Assembly (NCBI GenBank): GCA_947626575.1
Contig: CANQSR010000004.1
Location: forward strand, 40,021 to 104,020
Length of the DNA: 64,000 nucleotides
Origin: an uncultured Clostridia bacterium
GTDB taxonomy: Bacteria > Bacillota > Clostridia > Christensenellales > Borkfalkiaceae
Direction: 5' to 3'
Part shown: positions 1-9,086 of the stretch, in pieces
Numbering within the stretch: position 1 is the stretch's first letter
Layout of the letters: each line of letters starts with the position of its first letter
Position numbers and translations under genes: made by a program
Notes under the pieces: generated by a model
The model's input: only the letters and a program-made list of their open reading frames with translations
Databases searched by the model: none
What the model was told of the DNA's origin: nothing

Positions 1-1
1 C

Positions 2-676
2 AATACCCTCTCCATGCAGACGGGCGTGATGTCGCACGAGATCTTGGCGGGGCTTCCCGATGCAAGCATCGCCGAATTTCAGCGCGCCCTCTTCTTTGAA
101 GGAAAAGTCGTACATGAGGTCGTCGCCGAGGGTCTTGTCAACCACGATATGCTCTTCGATCCCGAAACGGACCAAAAGTTTTACGCCCCCATGGTGAAAG
201 TGGAACCCGGAGACGTACTCGTAACTTCTTCGAGCCACCTCTTCGGCTGGCGGCACGGCCACGCGGCGATCGTGGTCCGCGGGGGGATCTTGCAGTCGGC
301 CGTCATCGGCACGAACAGCGCCGTCTCGTCGCTCTCCTCCTCCATCGGCCTGCCGTGGTTCGAGAGCGCGCCCAACTTCATGGTTTTGCGCCTCAAAGGC
401 GCAGACAAGGCGGCGCGGCAAAAGATCGCAGACGACGCGGAAAAATATCTCGTGGGCGTACCCTACCACTTCACGGCGGGCATCTTTACGCCCAAGGACC
501 AAGGGACCGACCCCATTGATACCTACTGCTCCCACCTCGTTTGGCAGGCCTATAAGAATGCGGGCTATGACATCGATTCGGACGGCGGACCCGTCTGTAC
601 CCCGCGCGATATCGCGAATTCCCCCTGCTTCGAAGTTTTGCAGATCTACGGCTTTGACCTCACCGCAGGGTGGTAA
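2..676 (+). CDS. Permuted NlpC/P60 (YiiX/YebB-like) papain-fold hydrolase, 5' end cut by window
   Basis: The reading frame is open to the left edge and the first ATG (position 14) has no ribosome binding site, so the true start probably lies outside the window. Counting from that ATG, a GDVLVTSSSHLFGWRHGHAAIV stretch supplies the His (residues 81/83) and a YCSHLVWQAY motif supplies the Cys (residue 172). His before Cys is the circularly permuted order of the YiiX/YebB group, whose members cleave amide or ester bonds in cell-wall peptides or lipids. The substrate cannot be told from sequence, and no signal peptide is visible in the part seen. A strong terminator follows. Confidence 0.7.
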   Translation, partial: NTLSMQTGVMSHEILAGLPDASIAEFQRALFFEGKVVHEVVAEGLVNHDMLFDPETDQKFYAPMVKVEPGDVLVTSSSHLFGWRHGHAAIVVRGGILQSAVIGTNSAVSSLSSSIGLPWFESAPNFMVLRLKGADKAARQKIADDAEKYLVGVPYHFTAGIFTPKDQGTDPIDTYCSHLVWQAYKNAGYDIDSDGGPVCTPRDIANSPCFEVLQIYGFDLTAGW

Positions 677-687
677 AATCAAAATGC

Positions 688-727
688 GGCCGCCCCGCGC
701 AAAGCAATGCGCGGGGCGGCCTTTTTT
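688..727 (+). terminator. Intrinsic terminator
   Basis: A 13-bp GC-rich stem (GGCCGCCCCGCGC with its complement) around an 8-nt loop is followed by six T residues. It ends the hydrolase gene and separates it from the convergent XRE gene. Confidence 0.85.
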
Positions 728-733
728 ATATTA

Positions 734-961
734 TCACTTGTCCTCCGTCTCCGGCTCTTCATACGGCTCGACGAGTTCATCGAGGGTCACATCGAAGATC
801 TCGGCCAAGCGGCAGAGCGTGTAGATATCGGGCGTGCTGTATCCGTTCTCGTAATTGGAGATGAGGCTCTTTTTTCCGCTCAGCATGTTGGCGAGCGCCT
901 CCTGCGTCAAGCCGGCCTGCTTTCGGTAAAATTTAAGATTTTCCGCAATTTTTACTTTCAT
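734..961 (-). CDS. XRE-family (Cro/CI-like) helix-turn-helix repressor, 75 aa
   Basis: The 75-residue protein is a single HTH_3 domain (residues 4-60: LTQEALANMLSGKKSLISNYENG, then LCRLAEIFDVTLDEL) with a short acidic tail. A longer frame exists upstream, but the ATG at 961 gives the family-typical MKVKIAENLKFYRKQAGLTQ start. The gene is divergent from a BspA-like membrane protein. The 88-bp gap between the two starts holds two TACAAG-N3-CTTGTA palindromes that are the obvious operator candidates. Expected role: local repressor of the neighbour and perhaps of itself. Ligand or signal unknown. Confidence 0.85.
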   Translation of the reverse strand: MKVKIAENLKFYRKQAGLTQEALANMLSGKKSLISNYENGYSTPDIYTLCRLAEIFDVTLDELVEPYEEPETEDK

Positions 962-966
962 ATCTC

Positions 967-1022
967 TTGACAATGGTACAAGTTTCTTGTATAATATGGG
1001 CAAAAGTACAAGTTGCTTGTAC
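967..1022 (+). promoter_or_regulatory. Promoter of the BspA-like gene with two XRE operators
   Basis: TTGACA (967-972), a 17-bp spacer and TATAAT (990-995) form a near-consensus promoter. Palindrome TACAAGTTTCTTGTA (977-991) fills the spacer and touches the -10. Palindrome TACAAGTTGCTTGTA (1007-1021) covers the start of the transcript. The centres are 30 bp apart, about three helical turns, so two repressor dimers could sit on one face. Confidence 0.75.
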
Positions 1023-1048
1023 AAATTCAAGATAAAAGGAGAATGGAT

Positions 1049-1816
1049 ATGTCCAAAGAAGCAACCGCCGGAAAGAAAAAATCCAAAGCAAAGAGGATCA
1101 TTCTCGGCATCGTCCTGTCGGTGCTGGCGATCATCATTGTCGTCGTCGCCGTCACTTATGCCGTCACGGCGACCAAGGAATCGGGCTTCACGTTTACCAA
1201 AGTCGACGGCGGCTATGAGGTGCGGTATGAAGCCTCTATGAAGGATTCGGGAGACCCCGACTTGCGGATCGACGTCGAGATCCCCGCCGAGTATAACGGT
1301 CAACCCGTCGTCGGTATTGCGAAGAATTGCTTTTTCGGGAAACACATGGTTCGTGCGGTGAAGATCCCCGCAAGCGTCACCTATATCGGAGATGCGGCAT
1401 TCAAGAGTTGCCAATATCTGAGTGCCGTGGTGATCGAGGGAAGCGGTTTGAAAACCATCGGCAAGGAGGCGTTTTTTGAGTGCAAAGAACTCGATCAGCT
1501 CGACCTGCCGGACAGCGTGGAGAGCATCGGCGGGCTTGCATTAAGCTGGTGCATTAAGCTCAAGAGCTTCGATATCCCCGCCGCAGTCACCAAGATCGAA
1601 TCAAGTACGTTCTACTACTGCTCGGCGTTGACCCGCGTGACGGGAACGGGCATCACAAGCATCGGAGAATACGCCTTCTTGAATTGCAGTAAGCTGGCAG
1701 ACATCAGCGGGCTGGAACTCACCAAGGGCGCGACCGTTGCCGATAACGCTTTCGAGGGATGTACGCTCGCGAACCAGCATGGCAATCTCCAAACATGGCT
1801 TGAACAGTGGAAATGA
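1049..1816 (+). CDS. BspA-type leucine-rich repeat protein with N-terminal membrane anchor
   Basis: I chose the ATG at 1049 because AGGAG (1037-1041) sits 7 nt before it; the ATG at 1043 is too close. The 255-aa protein has a Lys-rich start, one membrane segment (about residues 17-39), and then LRR_5/BspA repeats of the type ITSIGEYAFLNCSKL from about residue 90 to the end. No sortase signal is seen, so it is probably anchored by the N-terminal helix with the repeats outside. Such repeats usually bind proteins or surfaces; the partner is unknown. It is controlled by a promoter holding two palindromic operators. Confidence 0.75.
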   Translation: MSKEATAGKKKSKAKRIILGIVLSVLAIIIVVVAVTYAVTATKESGFTFTKVDGGYEVRYEASMKDSGDPDLRIDVEIPAEYNGQPVVGIAKNCFFGKHMVRAVKIPASVTYIGDAAFKSCQYLSAVVIEGSGLKTIGKEAFFECKELDQLDLPDSVESIGGLALSWCIKLKSFDIPAAVTKIESSTFYYCSALTRVTGTGITSIGEYAFLNCSKLADISGLELTKGATVADNAFEGCTLANQHGNLQTWLEQWK

Positions 1817-1934
1817 CCCCTTCCGCAAATCTGTACCGCCCATATTCCGGACGCATGTGAGGAATCTCAAAGCGAGATTCCTCCTCCCGTCGGTCGTCGG
1901 AATGACGTAAGGTCTGCCTCGCGAGATAGTAACC

Positions 1935-1964
1935 GGCGCGGCCGCATGAAAATGCGACCGCGCC
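1935..1964. other. Hairpin in the 1817-2038 intergenic gap
   Basis: A 13-bp stem with one mismatch (GGCGCGGCCGCAT with GAAA loop) lies between two converging genes. The T run is poor in both directions, so terminator function is uncertain. A second hairpin, GAGGAATCTC-AAAGC-GAGATTCCTC, sits upstream at about 1858-1882 next to a gtcggaatgacg tail. Nothing else is recognised in this 222-bp gap. Confidence 0.5.
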
Positions 1965-2038
1965 GTTCCCGTATTTCAAACGATTTCTATCTGTTTCAAA
2001 CGGTTTTTATCAAGATTTTCCTACCCCATCCCGCCAAT

Positions 2039-3145
2039 TCACTCCATGAACTCGGTCAGAATTTGGTTCTGCACATAGAGGTATTCCTCCTTGATGCGCG
2101 TGACGTCGCCCTCCTCCTCGAAGTATTGCTTCATGCGTTCGTACGCGGGAAAATCTTCCCGCCAATCGGAGCCGAATGCCTTTTTGTAGGCCGCCGCAGA
2201 GACGCCGAACACCGTGCGCAGGGCGAGCATGATAAATTCGAACTTGGCGTCCTTCTCGCCCACGTCCTCGCTCTCAATGACGGGGAAATACCCCGAAAGA
2301 ATGCACTTCATGTATTCGTCGAGGTCGAAAGTGTTCGTGAACCGCTTGCCGTCCATGAACGAACTCGCCGAAACGCCGAGCCCGATGTATTCCCCGCGCT
2401 TCCAATAGTTGAGATTGTGGCGGCTCCCGTAACCCGTTTTGCAGAAATTGCTCACCTCATAGCGCAGATAGCCATACTCTTTGAGCAGCGCACGGCCATA
2501 GTCATAGAGGGATGCGACCTCGTCGCCATCGGGCAATTCGCCGTTCAGATAGTCGGTGTAGATGGGCGTTCCATCCTCAGGCGTGAGGGCATACATCGAG
2601 ACATGGGTGGCACCTTTTTGGTGTACGAGGTCGATGGTCGCCTTGACGTCCTCCTGCGTCTGCCCCTTGATGCCGAGCATGACGTCGGCGGAAAAGTTCT
2701 CCCCTTTGAGAAGGTCCGCACAGGCGACGAAGTCGGCCGTATCGTGGATGCGCCCCAAATCTTTGAGCTGTTCGTCGTTGGCGGTTTGAAGCCCCACCGA
2801 AAAGCGGTTGACACCTGCCGCCTTGTAAACGGCGATCTTGTGCGCATCCACCGTGCCGGGGTTCATTTCAATGGTGATCTCAGGGCCGGGGGAGAGCGTG
2901 AAACAATTGCCGATCTGCTTCATGAGGCCCGCGATGTACTTGGGGTCGACGATCGAAGGCGTGCCGCCGCCGATGTAGACGGTATCGAACTTGCGGCCCT
3001 TATACATCTTCCCCCGCTCGGCCACTTCCTTATAGAGACAGGCCATGTACGCCTCGGCAAAACCGAGACGGTTCGGGAAGGACGTGAAGTCGCAATAGGT
3101 GCATTTTTGCTTGCAGAACGGAATGTGGATATATATTCCAGCCAT
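2039..3145 (-). CDS. hemW: HemW-type radical SAM heme chaperone
   Basis: The 368-aa protein opens with MAGIYIHIPFCKQKCTYCDF. Its radical SAM cysteines are C11, C15 and C18, followed by Asp-Phe. True coproporphyrinogen dehydrogenase (HemN) has a fourth Cys there, so HemW is the better call. A YIGGGTPSIVD motif and the HemN C-terminal region are present. HemW binds a [4Fe-4S] cluster and SAM and is thought to insert heme into respiratory proteins. An AAGGAG site lies before the ATG, directly abutting repeat array A of the DUF559 cassette. HemW usually sits directly behind lepA; here lepA, an MGMT gene and the cassette precede it in the same direction. Confidence 0.9.
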   Translation of the reverse strand: MAGIYIHIPFCKQKCTYCDFTSFPNRLGFAEAYMACLYKEVAERGKMYKGRKFDTVYIGGGTPSIVDPKYIAGLMKQIGNCFTLSPGPEITIEMNPGTVDAHKIAVYKAAGVNRFSVGLQTANDEQLKDLGRIHDTADFVACADLLKGENFSADVMLGIKGQTQEDVKATIDLVHQKGATHVSMYALTPEDGTPIYTDYLNGELPDGDEVASLYDYGRALLKEYGYLRYEVSNFCKTGYGSRHNLNYWKRGEYIGLGVSASSFMDGKRFTNTFDLDEYMKCILSGYFPVIESEDVGEKDAKFEFIMLALRTVFGVSAAAYKKAFGSDWREDFPAYERMKQYFEEEGDVTRIKEEYLYVQNQILTEFME

Positions 3146-3158
3146 AAAAACTCCTTAA

Positions 3159-3269
3159 CCTGCCCCTACGCGTGGGGGCGGGTGGCTCGCGTAGCGAGAC
3201 AGGTGGGGGCAAAGACCTGCCCCTACTTGCGGGGGCGGGTGGTTCGCGCAGCGAGACAGGTGGGGGCAT
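3159..3269 (-). repeat. Repeat array A: two copies of a 57-bp two-hairpin unit
   Basis: Two tandem units start at 3159 and 3216. Each unit holds a GCCCC/GGGGC hairpin and a CTCGC/GCGAG-type hairpin. Read on the minus strand the unit has the order CCCACCTG, hairpin 1, CCACCCGCCCCC, hairpin 2, GGGGCAGGT, the same order as array B read on the plus strand. Array A runs from the stop codon of the DUF559 gene to the ribosome binding site of hemW. Confidence 0.85.
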
Positions 3270-3623
3270 TCAAAGTCCCAAATGGTTCCAGATGTCTTGG
3301 CAAACCCCCTCGAAATTTGCATTCAAATCTTTATCTGAATAACGAAGGACGGTGTAACCCATATCCGCGAGAAAAGCATCCCGAATACGGTCCTGTTCGG
3401 CGGCGGGTTCCTCATAGTGTTGCGCACCGTCCAATTCGATGACGATCCCCCGTTGCGCGCAAAAGAAATCTACAATATAGCGATTGATCACTTTTTGCCT
3501 TGTGAATTTCACAGGCAGAGTATTCAAAAACCGATACCAAAGTTTTTTCTCTTCTTTTGTTGCATTTCTTCGCAACGATTTTGCGTTTGGAACAAGTTTA
3601 TTGTTTCTGATTTTGAGCGGCAT
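3270..3623 (-). CDS. DUF559 (Vsr-like) endonuclease-fold protein, 117 aa
   Basis: Start taken at the ATG at 3623 (MPLKIRNNKL). The protein shows the DUF559 signature: ARG/LYS-rich N-terminus with LRRNATKEEKKLWY, then RQKVINRYIVDFFC, the catalytic-type IVIELDGAQHY strand, and VLRYSDKDL. The family shares the fold of the very-short-patch-repair and other PD-(D/E)XK nucleases. The biochemical activity of the family is not established. The gene fills the space between two inverted arrays of the same two-hairpin repeat, so it looks like the protein gene of a small mobile or repeat-spreading unit rather than part of the lepA-hemW neighbourhood. Confidence 0.8.
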   Translation of the reverse strand: MPLKIRNNKLVPNAKSLRRNATKEEKKLWYRFLNTLPVKFTRQKVINRYIVDFFCAQRGIVIELDGAQHYEEPAAEQDRIRDAFLADMGYTVLRYSDKDLNANFEGVCQDIWNHLGL

Positions 3624-3631
3624 AGTCAACC

Positions 3632-3778
3632 CCCACCTGGCGCTCCGCGCCACCCGCCCCCTTCAACGGGGGCAGGTATTCCCACCTGGTGCTTCGCGCC
3701 GCGCGCCCACTTCAACGGGGGCAGGTATTCCCACCTGGCGCTCCGCGCCACCCGCCCCTTCAACGGAGGCAGGGCTTC
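3632..3778 (+). repeat. Repeat array B: three copies of a 49-bp two-hairpin unit
   Basis: Three tandem units start at 3632, 3681 and 3730. Each begins CCCACCTGG, holds a GGCGC/GCGCC hairpin, then CCACCCGCCCC and a GCCCCC/GGGGGC hairpin. The array is inverted relative to array A across the DUF559 gene. Its last copy runs into the 3' end of the MGMT gene and supplies that gene's final codons and stop. Confidence 0.85.
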
Positions 3779-4080
3779 CCGTCCCAGAGGTAGATATCCA
3801 AATCGACGTGACCCTCCGAGACCTCCACGCCTTCGGCGCGGAGAAGCGAGGCCTGCACGTCCATGCCGCCGAAGGCAAAGGCGGGCGCAAGACGCCCCTC
3901 TCGGTTGACCACGCGGTGGCAGGGAACGATAACGGGCGTCGGATTGCGGTGCAGGGCGTTGCCGACCTGCCGCGCCGCGCGCGGATGCCCGATGGCGTGC
4001 GCGATCATGCCATAGGTGACCACCTTCCCCCTCGGCACCGTTTTCAGATATTCATACACGCTTTGATCGAATGTCATCAT
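3760..4080 (-). CDS. MGMT/Ogt-family DNA alkyltransferase-like protein (short, DNA-binding domain type)
   Basis: The ATG at 4080 (MMTFDQSVYEYL) gives a 106-aa protein; an upstream TTG is the only longer option. It contains the MGMT wHTH domain (VPRGKVVTYGMIAHAIGHPRAARQVG) and the active-site loop IVPCHRVV with the Cys kept. A retained Cys argues for alkyl transfer from O6-alkylguanine rather than the non-enzymatic ATL type, but the usual N-terminal domain is missing. The last residues (GKPCLR) and the stop are encoded inside repeat unit B3, so the native C-terminus was probably altered. It lies 61 bp behind lepA and is likely co-transcribed. Confidence 0.8.
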   Translation of the reverse strand: MMTFDQSVYEYLKTVPRGKVVTYGMIAHAIGHPRAARQVGNALHRNPTPVIVPCHRVVNREGRLAPAFAFGGMDVQASLLRAEGVEVSEGHVDLDIYLWDGKPCLR

Positions 4081-4141
4081 AATCCATATGGACGCGCTCC
4101 GAGGGGGGCATGTCTGAGGTAAGGCCTTCAAAAAGCCGTTT

Positions 4142-5953
<1,812 letters not shown>

Positions 5954-5973
5954 ATGTCTGTTCCTTCGCGACT

Positions 5974-6002
5974 ATTATATAAAATTACGAAGGATTTTGC
6001 AA
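5974..6002 (-). promoter_or_regulatory. Promoter of lepA
   Basis: On the minus strand TTGCAA (5997-6002), a 17-bp spacer and TATAAT (5974-5979) lie 20 bp before the lepA ATG. Confidence 0.7.
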
Positions 6003-6613
6003 GTATTTTGGGGACACAGAACAGAAAGTCCCCCGCCCGCGGCGTTTCGCCGCGGGCGGGGGATTAAGGAATTCTCTCGTCTCCCCCTACCTCTTCCATG
6101 GGAGAGGGCCCCTCGCTGCCGCTATCCGTCATTCTGCCCCACGCCTACCCGTCATTCTGCCCCGTGCGAGGTTTCTATTTGTGATTCTAAGCACGGCACG
6201 AGCGCAAAGCGCGAAGTAGGCGTAGCCGAAGAATCCCGAAGAGCAGCGACGGACTTCGTTGAAGGGGATCCTTCGCAGACATGCCCCTCGGACTTCGTAC
6301 AGCCCTGTCGGCTCAGGATGACATGTTTAACCCCCTCGCTGGCGAGGGGGACAAAGGGGGTGAGGGGTAAATTGGCCAGACCTTATTCTCGCTGCCCCTA
6401 TCCGTCATTCTGAGGGAGCGTAGCGACCGAAGAATCCCGTCGTCAAACAGCGGACTTCGTTGAAGGGGATCCTTCACATTCGTTCAGGATGACACGTTTG
6501 ACAAATCTCGTCGCCACCCCACACCCCTACCCCTCTCCCATGGAGAGGGCAAACACCCTCACCCCTACCCCGCCCCCTCAAATATAAGGGGGCGGGCGTT
6601 TTTGCGCTTCGCG
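6003..6613. repeat. 600-bp non-coding stretch of dispersed repeats
   Basis: No credible gene is seen. The stretch holds: a perfect 15-bp GC palindrome with a 3-nt loop (6030-6062); two copies of a repeat whose ends read GTCATTCTG and CAGGATGAC (about 6125-6332 and 6403-6494), with GAAGAATCCC and ACTTCGTTGAAGGGGATCCTTC inside; and CCCCTACC / CATGGGAGAGGG and CCCTCACCCC blocks repeated near 6085, 6345 and 6520. It ends in a hairpin (GCCCCCTC-N-GGGGGCGGGC with a T run) near the end of the LRR gene. This is a repeat landing site between lepA and the LRR gene. Confidence 0.7.
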
Positions 6614-7945
6614 TCAGTTTCGGGTCACGTTGCCTCTCTTTGAAACCGTCCCGTCCGTACAGGTGACAATGTAGTCGCTTGTACCACTATCCCAATACTC
6701 ACCCTTCTCAACATCTTGCCAATCGTCGACTGTACCTTTATAAATAATACTCGTCAGCCCACAGCAACCGCGGAACGCATCAAACCTAATTGAGGTCACG
6801 CCACTCCCAATCGTCACGCTCGTCAATCCATCACAATTACAGAACGCCCGATCGCCAATCGAAGTCACGCTATCGGGAATCGTGATACTCGTCAATCCAC
6901 TGCAATCAGAGAATGCAGAGCTTCCGATCGAAGTCACGCTATTGGGAATCACAATCCCTTCCAAATCATAACATTTATAGAACGCGTAACTTCCGATCGC
7001 AGTCACGGGCAAGCCGTCATGTTGTGCGGGGATCCGGATAACACTGCCCTTTGCACTGCCCAATCCCGTGACAATATATCCATCGCCATTTTCGTTTTTT
7101 CCAAACGCTAAGCCGTCGGTTTCTTTGGCGGGCAATCCGCACCGCGAACAAACATCCCCGCCAAAGGTATGCGCTTCCTCATTGATCACAAGTCCGCACA
7201 CCGTGCAGACATGCCAATGTTGTTCCGCATTCACTGCCCAACCGCCCGATTTATGCTCCGCGAGGGGAAGGGAACGGGTCTGCGTCTTGCCGCACGAACA
7301 TTCGCCGATCTCCGTCCCTTGCTCGATACAGGTAGAAGGCGTCTGCACTTTCCAATTTTTATATTCGTGGACATGGACGGCGTCTTTCTTGGCGTATTTC
7401 ATCTCCATGCCCGCGATGGACAACGTAATGATGCCGTCTTTCAGCGTGCCGCTCGCAAGCTCCATATTCGAGCCGAAGAGGTTTTGATAAAACGTGATGC
7501 TATCTCCATTGAGTTCATAGGTCCCGCTTTCACCGGCGGCATTGGTCCACTTCCCGCCGTCGAGCTTATAATATTCATTCTCGTTGAATTGCTCATACGC
7601 ATACAGATAATAGGTGCCGTTGTTCCTGTTAGCAAGGCCGACAGGCAACGCGATCGCGAGTACGAGAGCCGCAACGAGCAGGAGAGAAAGGATGATCACG
7701 AGCTTCTTATGCCCCTTTACCCACACGAGCGCGGCCCCGCCCGCACGTTTTACGGCAGACGGCGAGGACGCCGGGGCGGGGGTGGGCGTTGGATAGAACG
7801 CATAGCCGCAGTTGTTGCAGAAGCGCGCGGCTCCCGCAAGTTTGGTTCCACATTTCGGGCAGGATTTCTCTTCCTTCCATTCGGTGCCGCAGTTGGGACA
7901 GAATTTTCCCTCAAATTCTGCGCCGCATTTCGGACATTTGTTCAT
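6614..7945 (-). CDS. Zinc-ribbon, membrane-anchored BspA-like LRR protein
   Basis: The ATG at 7945 has a perfect AGGAGG before it; the longer frame does not. The 443-aa protein starts with three CxxC-type zinc ribbons (CPKCGAEFEGKFCPNCG, CPKCG, FCNNCGYAF; residues 3-54), a Pro/Ala/Ser linker and one membrane segment (about residues 80-102). After that come CxxC pairs in a HEYKNWKVQTPSTCIEQG-type stretch and four BspA LRR units (VTSIGSSAFSDCSGLTSI). The ribbons should be inside and the LRR outside. Such proteins are common surface proteins of gut Clostridia; ligand unknown. A 101-bp inverted repeat lies just upstream. Confidence 0.75.
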   Translation of the reverse strand: MNKCPKCGAEFEGKFCPNCGTEWKEEKSCPKCGTKLAGAARFCNNCGYAFYPTPTPAPASSPSAVKRAGGAALVWVKGHKKLVIILSLLLVAALVLAIALPVGLANRNNGTYYLYAYEQFNENEYYKLDGGKWTNAAGESGTYELNGDSITFYQNLFGSNMELASGTLKDGIITLSIAGMEMKYAKKDAVHVHEYKNWKVQTPSTCIEQGTEIGECSCGKTQTRSLPLAEHKSGGWAVNAEQHWHVCTVCGLVINEEAHTFGGDVCSRCGLPAKETDGLAFGKNENGDGYIVTGLGSAKGSVIRIPAQHDGLPVTAIGSYAFYKCYDLEGIVIPNSVTSIGSSAFSDCSGLTSITIPDSVTSIGDRAFCNCDGLTSVTIGSGVTSIRFDAFRGCCGLTSIIYKGTVDDWQDVEKGEYWDSGTSDYIVTCTDGTVSKRGNVTRN

Positions 7946-8022
7946 AGGTTTACCTCCTGAAAACAGTAAAAAATAAGGACGCTCCAATATGGAACGCCCG
8001 CTTAGAAGTATCCCATATTGTT

Positions 8023-8123
8023 GCGACACAATTGAATTTCCGAATAAATTGCAAGCGGAAAAAAGAGGATACACCTATGCTAAGGTTGTAGCCGCTTGCA
8101 ATATTTTTATTCAATTGTGTCGC
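8023..8123. repeat. 101-bp MITE-like inverted repeat
   Basis: Outer arms GCGACACAATTGAAT (8023-8037) and its exact complement (8109-8123), plus inner arms ATTGCAAGCGG (8048-8058) and complement (8092-8102), fold into one long hairpin. The central loop (8066-8090) carries its own weak palindrome around TACACCT/AGGTTGTA. There is no coding frame. It lies between the divergent LRR and glycerophosphodiesterase genes and would sit in the LRR gene's 5' region. Confidence 0.75.
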
Positions 8124-8196
8124 ATCCTCAGTATACCACATTTGAAGGCGGTTGGCAAGTATTTGGGGAAAAAAGAGAAAATTTCCGCGCGGCGGG

Positions 8197-8225
8197 TTGC
8201 AATCTGCGGAAATTGGGTGTATACT
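8197..8225 (+). promoter_or_regulatory. Promoter of the glycerophosphodiesterase gene (leaderless arrangement)
   Basis: TTGCAA (8197-8202), 17-bp spacer, TATACT (8220-8225). The ATG at 8232 begins 6 bp after the -10, where transcription is expected to start, and no ribosome binding site is seen. Confidence 0.55.
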
Positions 8226-8231
8226 ATGGCC

Positions 8232-8957
8232 ATGGATACTTTTTTGACGCACGTCCCCGTCGCGCACAGGGGTCTGCATGATGACGCTTTGCCCGAAAAC
8301 TCCATCCCCGCCTTCCGCGCCGCCGCAGAGGCGGGCTATGCCATCGAAACGGACGTCCACTTCACCAAAGACGGCCGGCTCGCCGTCTTTCACGACGACG
8401 ACCTCGTCCGCATGACGGGCGATACGCGGACGGTGGAGAGCTGTACCATGTCCGAGTTGAAGGCTTTGAAACTCAAAAATTCGAATGAAACGATCCCCAC
8501 TTTCGCGGAATTTTTGGAGGTCGCGGACGGGGCGCCGCTCCTCATCGAGATCAAGAATATGAAGGTCAAGGGGAAGGTCATCGCAACAGCGCTCTCCGAG
8601 GCGCTCGCGGGCTATCGGGGCGAATACGCCATCCAATCCTTCAACCCCTTCTATTCCCGCGCCTACAAAAAACTTCACCCCGAAATCCTCTGCGGCGTAC
8701 TCGCCTCGGCGAAGATGTCCTCCAAGGGCGATACGCTCGGCTGGCGCATCAAGGCGCATCTCCTCTCGCGCCTCCGCTTCAACTTCATCACCAAGCCCGA
8801 TTTCGTGAGCTATAACCACGTCGGCCTGCCCGTTCCCGCCGTCACCCGCTTCAAGGGCATCAAACTCGCATGGACCATCCGCTCCCCCGAAGAGGAGACC
8901 GCGGCCCGCAAGTATGTGGACAACGTCATCTTCGAGGGCTACCGCGCAAACTTATAG
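8232..8957 (+). CDS. Glycerophosphodiester phosphodiesterase (GDPD family)
   Basis: About 241 aa from the ATG at 8232; an ATG at 8226 lies in the same frame. Family motifs are clear: VAHRGLHDDALPENSIPAF with the catalytic His, ETDVHFTKDGRLAVFHDDDL with Glu/Asp metal ligands and second His, IEIK, and a C-terminal AWTIRSPEEE strand. The enzyme cleaves glycerophosphodiesters to glycerol-3-phosphate and an alcohol, feeding phospholipid turnover. No signal peptide is present, so it is cytoplasmic. The first codon lies where the transcript should begin, which predicts a leaderless or near-leaderless mRNA. A terminator follows at 9015-9045. Confidence 0.88.
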   Translation: MDTFLTHVPVAHRGLHDDALPENSIPAFRAAAEAGYAIETDVHFTKDGRLAVFHDDDLVRMTGDTRTVESCTMSELKALKLKNSNETIPTFAEFLEVADGAPLLIEIKNMKVKGKVIATALSEALAGYRGEYAIQSFNPFYSRAYKKLHPEILCGVLASAKMSSKGDTLGWRIKAHLLSRLRFNFITKPDFVSYNHVGLPVPAVTRFKGIKLAWTIRSPEEETAARKYVDNVIFEGYRANL

Positions 8958-9014
8958 GGCGCCCCTTTCGGGTACGCCCCTCCTTTCGGTAAGTGAAGGC
9001 CCGTCAATCAGTTA

Positions 9015-9045
9015 AGGCCCGACCGCGCACGGTCGGACCTTTTTT
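9015..9045 (+). terminator. Intrinsic terminator after the glycerophosphodiesterase gene
   Basis: An 11-bp stem (AGGCCCGACCG with CGGTCGGACCT, one G-T pair) and a run of six T residues. Confidence 0.8.
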
Positions 9046-9086
9046 CATATTATCTTGATTATATTATGGTTCCTACGTAAGACCGC

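Noticed and set aside
1946..3442. 498-codon plus-strand frame across hemW
   Set aside because: Antisense shadow of hemW; composition is Arg/His/Val-rich with no motif and it runs through repeat array A.
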